From positions 1-7,049 of the forward strand of contig VGTA01000158.1 in the NCBI GenBank assembly GCA_016874875.1: DNA of 7,049 nucleotides, given 5' to 3'. How positions within the stretch are numbered: the first letter of the stretch is position 1; every line of letters starts with the position of its first letter. Shown in pieces: positions 5,919 through 7,049 of this stretch. The translations under genes were made by a program, and so were the position numbers. This stretch comes from Deltaproteobacteria bacterium. GTDB lineage: Bacteria; Myxococcota_A; Bradymonadia; UBA7976; VGTA01. The notes beneath the pieces were generated by a model that was given only the letters and a program-made list of their open reading frames with translations, searched no databases and was not told where the DNA came from.

Positions 5919-7049
5919 CTAGGGCGCCGCGGGGGGCGGGCTCACGAAGAGTCCCTCCACCTCGCGCGGCGCCTCGGCGATGAGCCCCAGGCGCGCCATC
6001 TGCGCCCCGAGCTCCCCCCAGCGCGCCGCCGACATTGACCCGAGCGCCTCGTCGGGGAGCGCCGGCGCGTCCCCGCGCACGAACGGCGCGGCGAGGGCGG
6101 CGGCGCGCTGCATGGACTCAAAGCTCATGGAGGGGTTGAGGCGCGACAGCAGGCGGTTGACCTCGGCGGGGTCGCGCAGGTACCGCGCCCAGCCGCGGCG
6201 CAGGGCGCGGGCGAGGGCGGCGGCGCGGGCGGGGCGGGCGCGCACGTCGGCGCCGCGCCCAGCCACGAGCACCGCGTAGGGGTTCCAGCCGCTGTCGGCC
6301 ACGCGGTACAGGCGCGTGGGCACACCCTCCTCGGCGAGCGTGACGGGCTCCGAGAAGACGTACACCGCCTGCGCGAGCAGGGGGTCCTGCCTGAACTGCG
6401 CGAGCCCGCCCTGGCTCGCCACCTGCCGCGCCCCCCCCTCGCCGTAGCGCAGGTTGAGCCAGCGCGCGAAGGCGGAGCCCGCCTCGAGCGCCACGGTGCG
6501 CCCGCTCCGCCACAGCGCCTCAAGCGTCTCGGGGGCGCCGGCGGCGTGCGCCACGATGGCGCGGGGGTCCACCTGGAAGCTCGCGTAGAGCCCCACGAGG
6601 TCGGCGCCCTGCGCGCGCATGGCCACCACCTGGTCGGCGCCGAGCACGCCGAAGTCCACCTTGCCCGACGCCACCAGCTGCGCCGACGGCACGCCCGGCC
6701 CGCCGCTCACGAGGTCGAGGGCGAGCCCCTCCTCGCGGTCGTAGCCGTAGTGGGCGGCGGCGTAGAGGCCGCCGAACTCGGGCTCGGGCATCCAGTTGAG
6801 CTGGAGCGTGACGCGCTCGGCGGGGACGGGGGCGGCGGGGGCGGGGGCGGCGGGGGAGAGGGGCGCGAGGGCGGCGGGGGCGGCGGGGGCGGCGGGGCGC
6901 GTGAAGGCGAGGGCGGTGAGGGTGGCGAGGGCGAGGACGCCTGCGCCGAGGGCGCGCCGCTCAGCGCGCCGGCGGGCGGGGGTGAGCGCCACGGCGTCCA
7001 CCACGCCGCGCCGCGCCGTGTCGTGCCAGTCGCCGAGGGCGCGCCCGCC
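5919..7049 (-). CDS. NMT1/THI5-like substrate-binding protein, N-terminus beyond window edge (partial)
   Basis: 376 residues are visible and the frame is open to the right edge, so this is the C-terminal part of a longer protein or a gene that starts just outside. An internal GTG at 7004 would give 361 residues but has no ribosome site. Counting from that GTG, basic residues (RRRAERR) precede a hydrophobic segment at about 19-35 (LGAGVLALATLTALAF), a signal anchor or transmembrane helix. An Ala/Pro-rich linker (37-62) and the periplasmic binding domain (64 onward) follow. VTLQLNWMPEPEFGGLYAA (65-83) and the later GKVDFGVLGADQVVAMRAQGA are typical of the NMT1/THI5 family, which binds pyrimidine, nitrate, sulfonate or similar ligands for ABC uptake. 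The ligand here is unknown. Upstream of the GTG the frame reads GDWHDTARRGVVDA, reminiscent of the end of an RDD-type membrane domain (weak). A fusion or sensor role is possible. Confidence 0.8.
   Translation of the reverse strand, partial: GGRALGDWHDTARRGVVDAVALTPARRRAERRALGAGVLALATLTALAFTRPAAPAAPAALAPLSPAAPAPAAPVPAERVTLQLNWMPEPEFGGLYAAAHYGYDREEGLALDLVSGGPGVPSAQLVASGKVDFGVLGADQVVAMRAQGADLVGLYASFQVDPRAIVAHAAGAPETLEALWRSGRTVALEAGSAFARWLNLRYGEGGARQVASQGGLAQFRQDPLLAQAVYVFSEPVTLAEEGVPTRLYRVADSGWNPYAVLVAGRGADVRARPARAAALARALRRGWARYLRDPAEVNRLLSRLNPSMSFESMQRAAALAAPFVRGDAPALPDEALGSMSAARWGELGAQMARLGLIAEAPREVEGLFVSPPPAAP
6822..6898 (+). other. Dense G-run tract inside the substrate-binding protein gene
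   Basis: The plus (template) strand has many runs of four or five G separated by one to four bases, encoding the Ala/Pro linker on the other strand. It has obvious G-quadruplex potential, but the codon bias of an Ala/Pro linker in a GC-rich genome explains it equally well. Confidence 0.5.

Overview
This window is GC-rich bacterial chromosomal DNA. The coding style suggests Myxococcota, Bradymonadales or another deltaproteobacterial-type lineage: alanine/arginine-rich proteins, long antisense shadow frames, and a lipoprotein whose Thr-Gly-Gly-Ala linker precedes a Cys-rich domain. That placement is inferred from style only, because no rRNA or marker gene is present. No tRNA, rRNA, CRISPR array, transposase or integrase was found.

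Layout from left to right. Positions 102-1226 (minus) hold a Fic-family protein with an N-terminal DUF4172-type region, an intact HPFEDGNGR motif and a C-terminal winged helix. Positions 1315-1950 (minus) hold a NarL/FixJ-type response regulator. Positions 1953-4451 (minus) hold an 832-residue FAD-dependent oxidoreductase of the dimethylglycine/sarcosine dehydrogenase type with a C-terminal GcvT-like folate-binding half. Its stop codon lies 2 bases before the regulator's ATG, so the two are very probably one transcript with coupled translation. A divergent intergenic region follows, then a small membrane-anchored, highly charged helical protein on the plus strand (4595-5011). An AT-rich island at 5099-5150 carries the clearest promoter in the window and drives a plus-strand lipoprotein (5180-5908) with a 7.5-copy 18-bp tandem repeat. 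Ending 10 bases beyond it in convergent orientation is an NMT1/THI5-like substrate-binding protein (5919 to the right edge, minus), whose frame runs off the window.

How the genes fit together. The oxidoreductase and response regulator probably form one unit that links methylated-glycine (betaine/choline-derived) C1 metabolism to a two-component signal, but no histidine kinase is visible here. The Fic gene lies 88 bases downstream in the same orientation. It has a perfect 8-bp inverted repeat in its leader and its own strong ribosome binding site, so it may be regulated separately. Its codon use looks less GC-extreme than that of its neighbours. The small helical protein and the lipoprotein have no recognisable function. 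No complete new defence or mobile system can be demonstrated. The most interesting features are the enzyme-regulator coupling, the dyad-rich promoters, the repeat-structured lipoprotein linker, and the substrate-binding domain that appears joined to an upstream domain beyond the edge.
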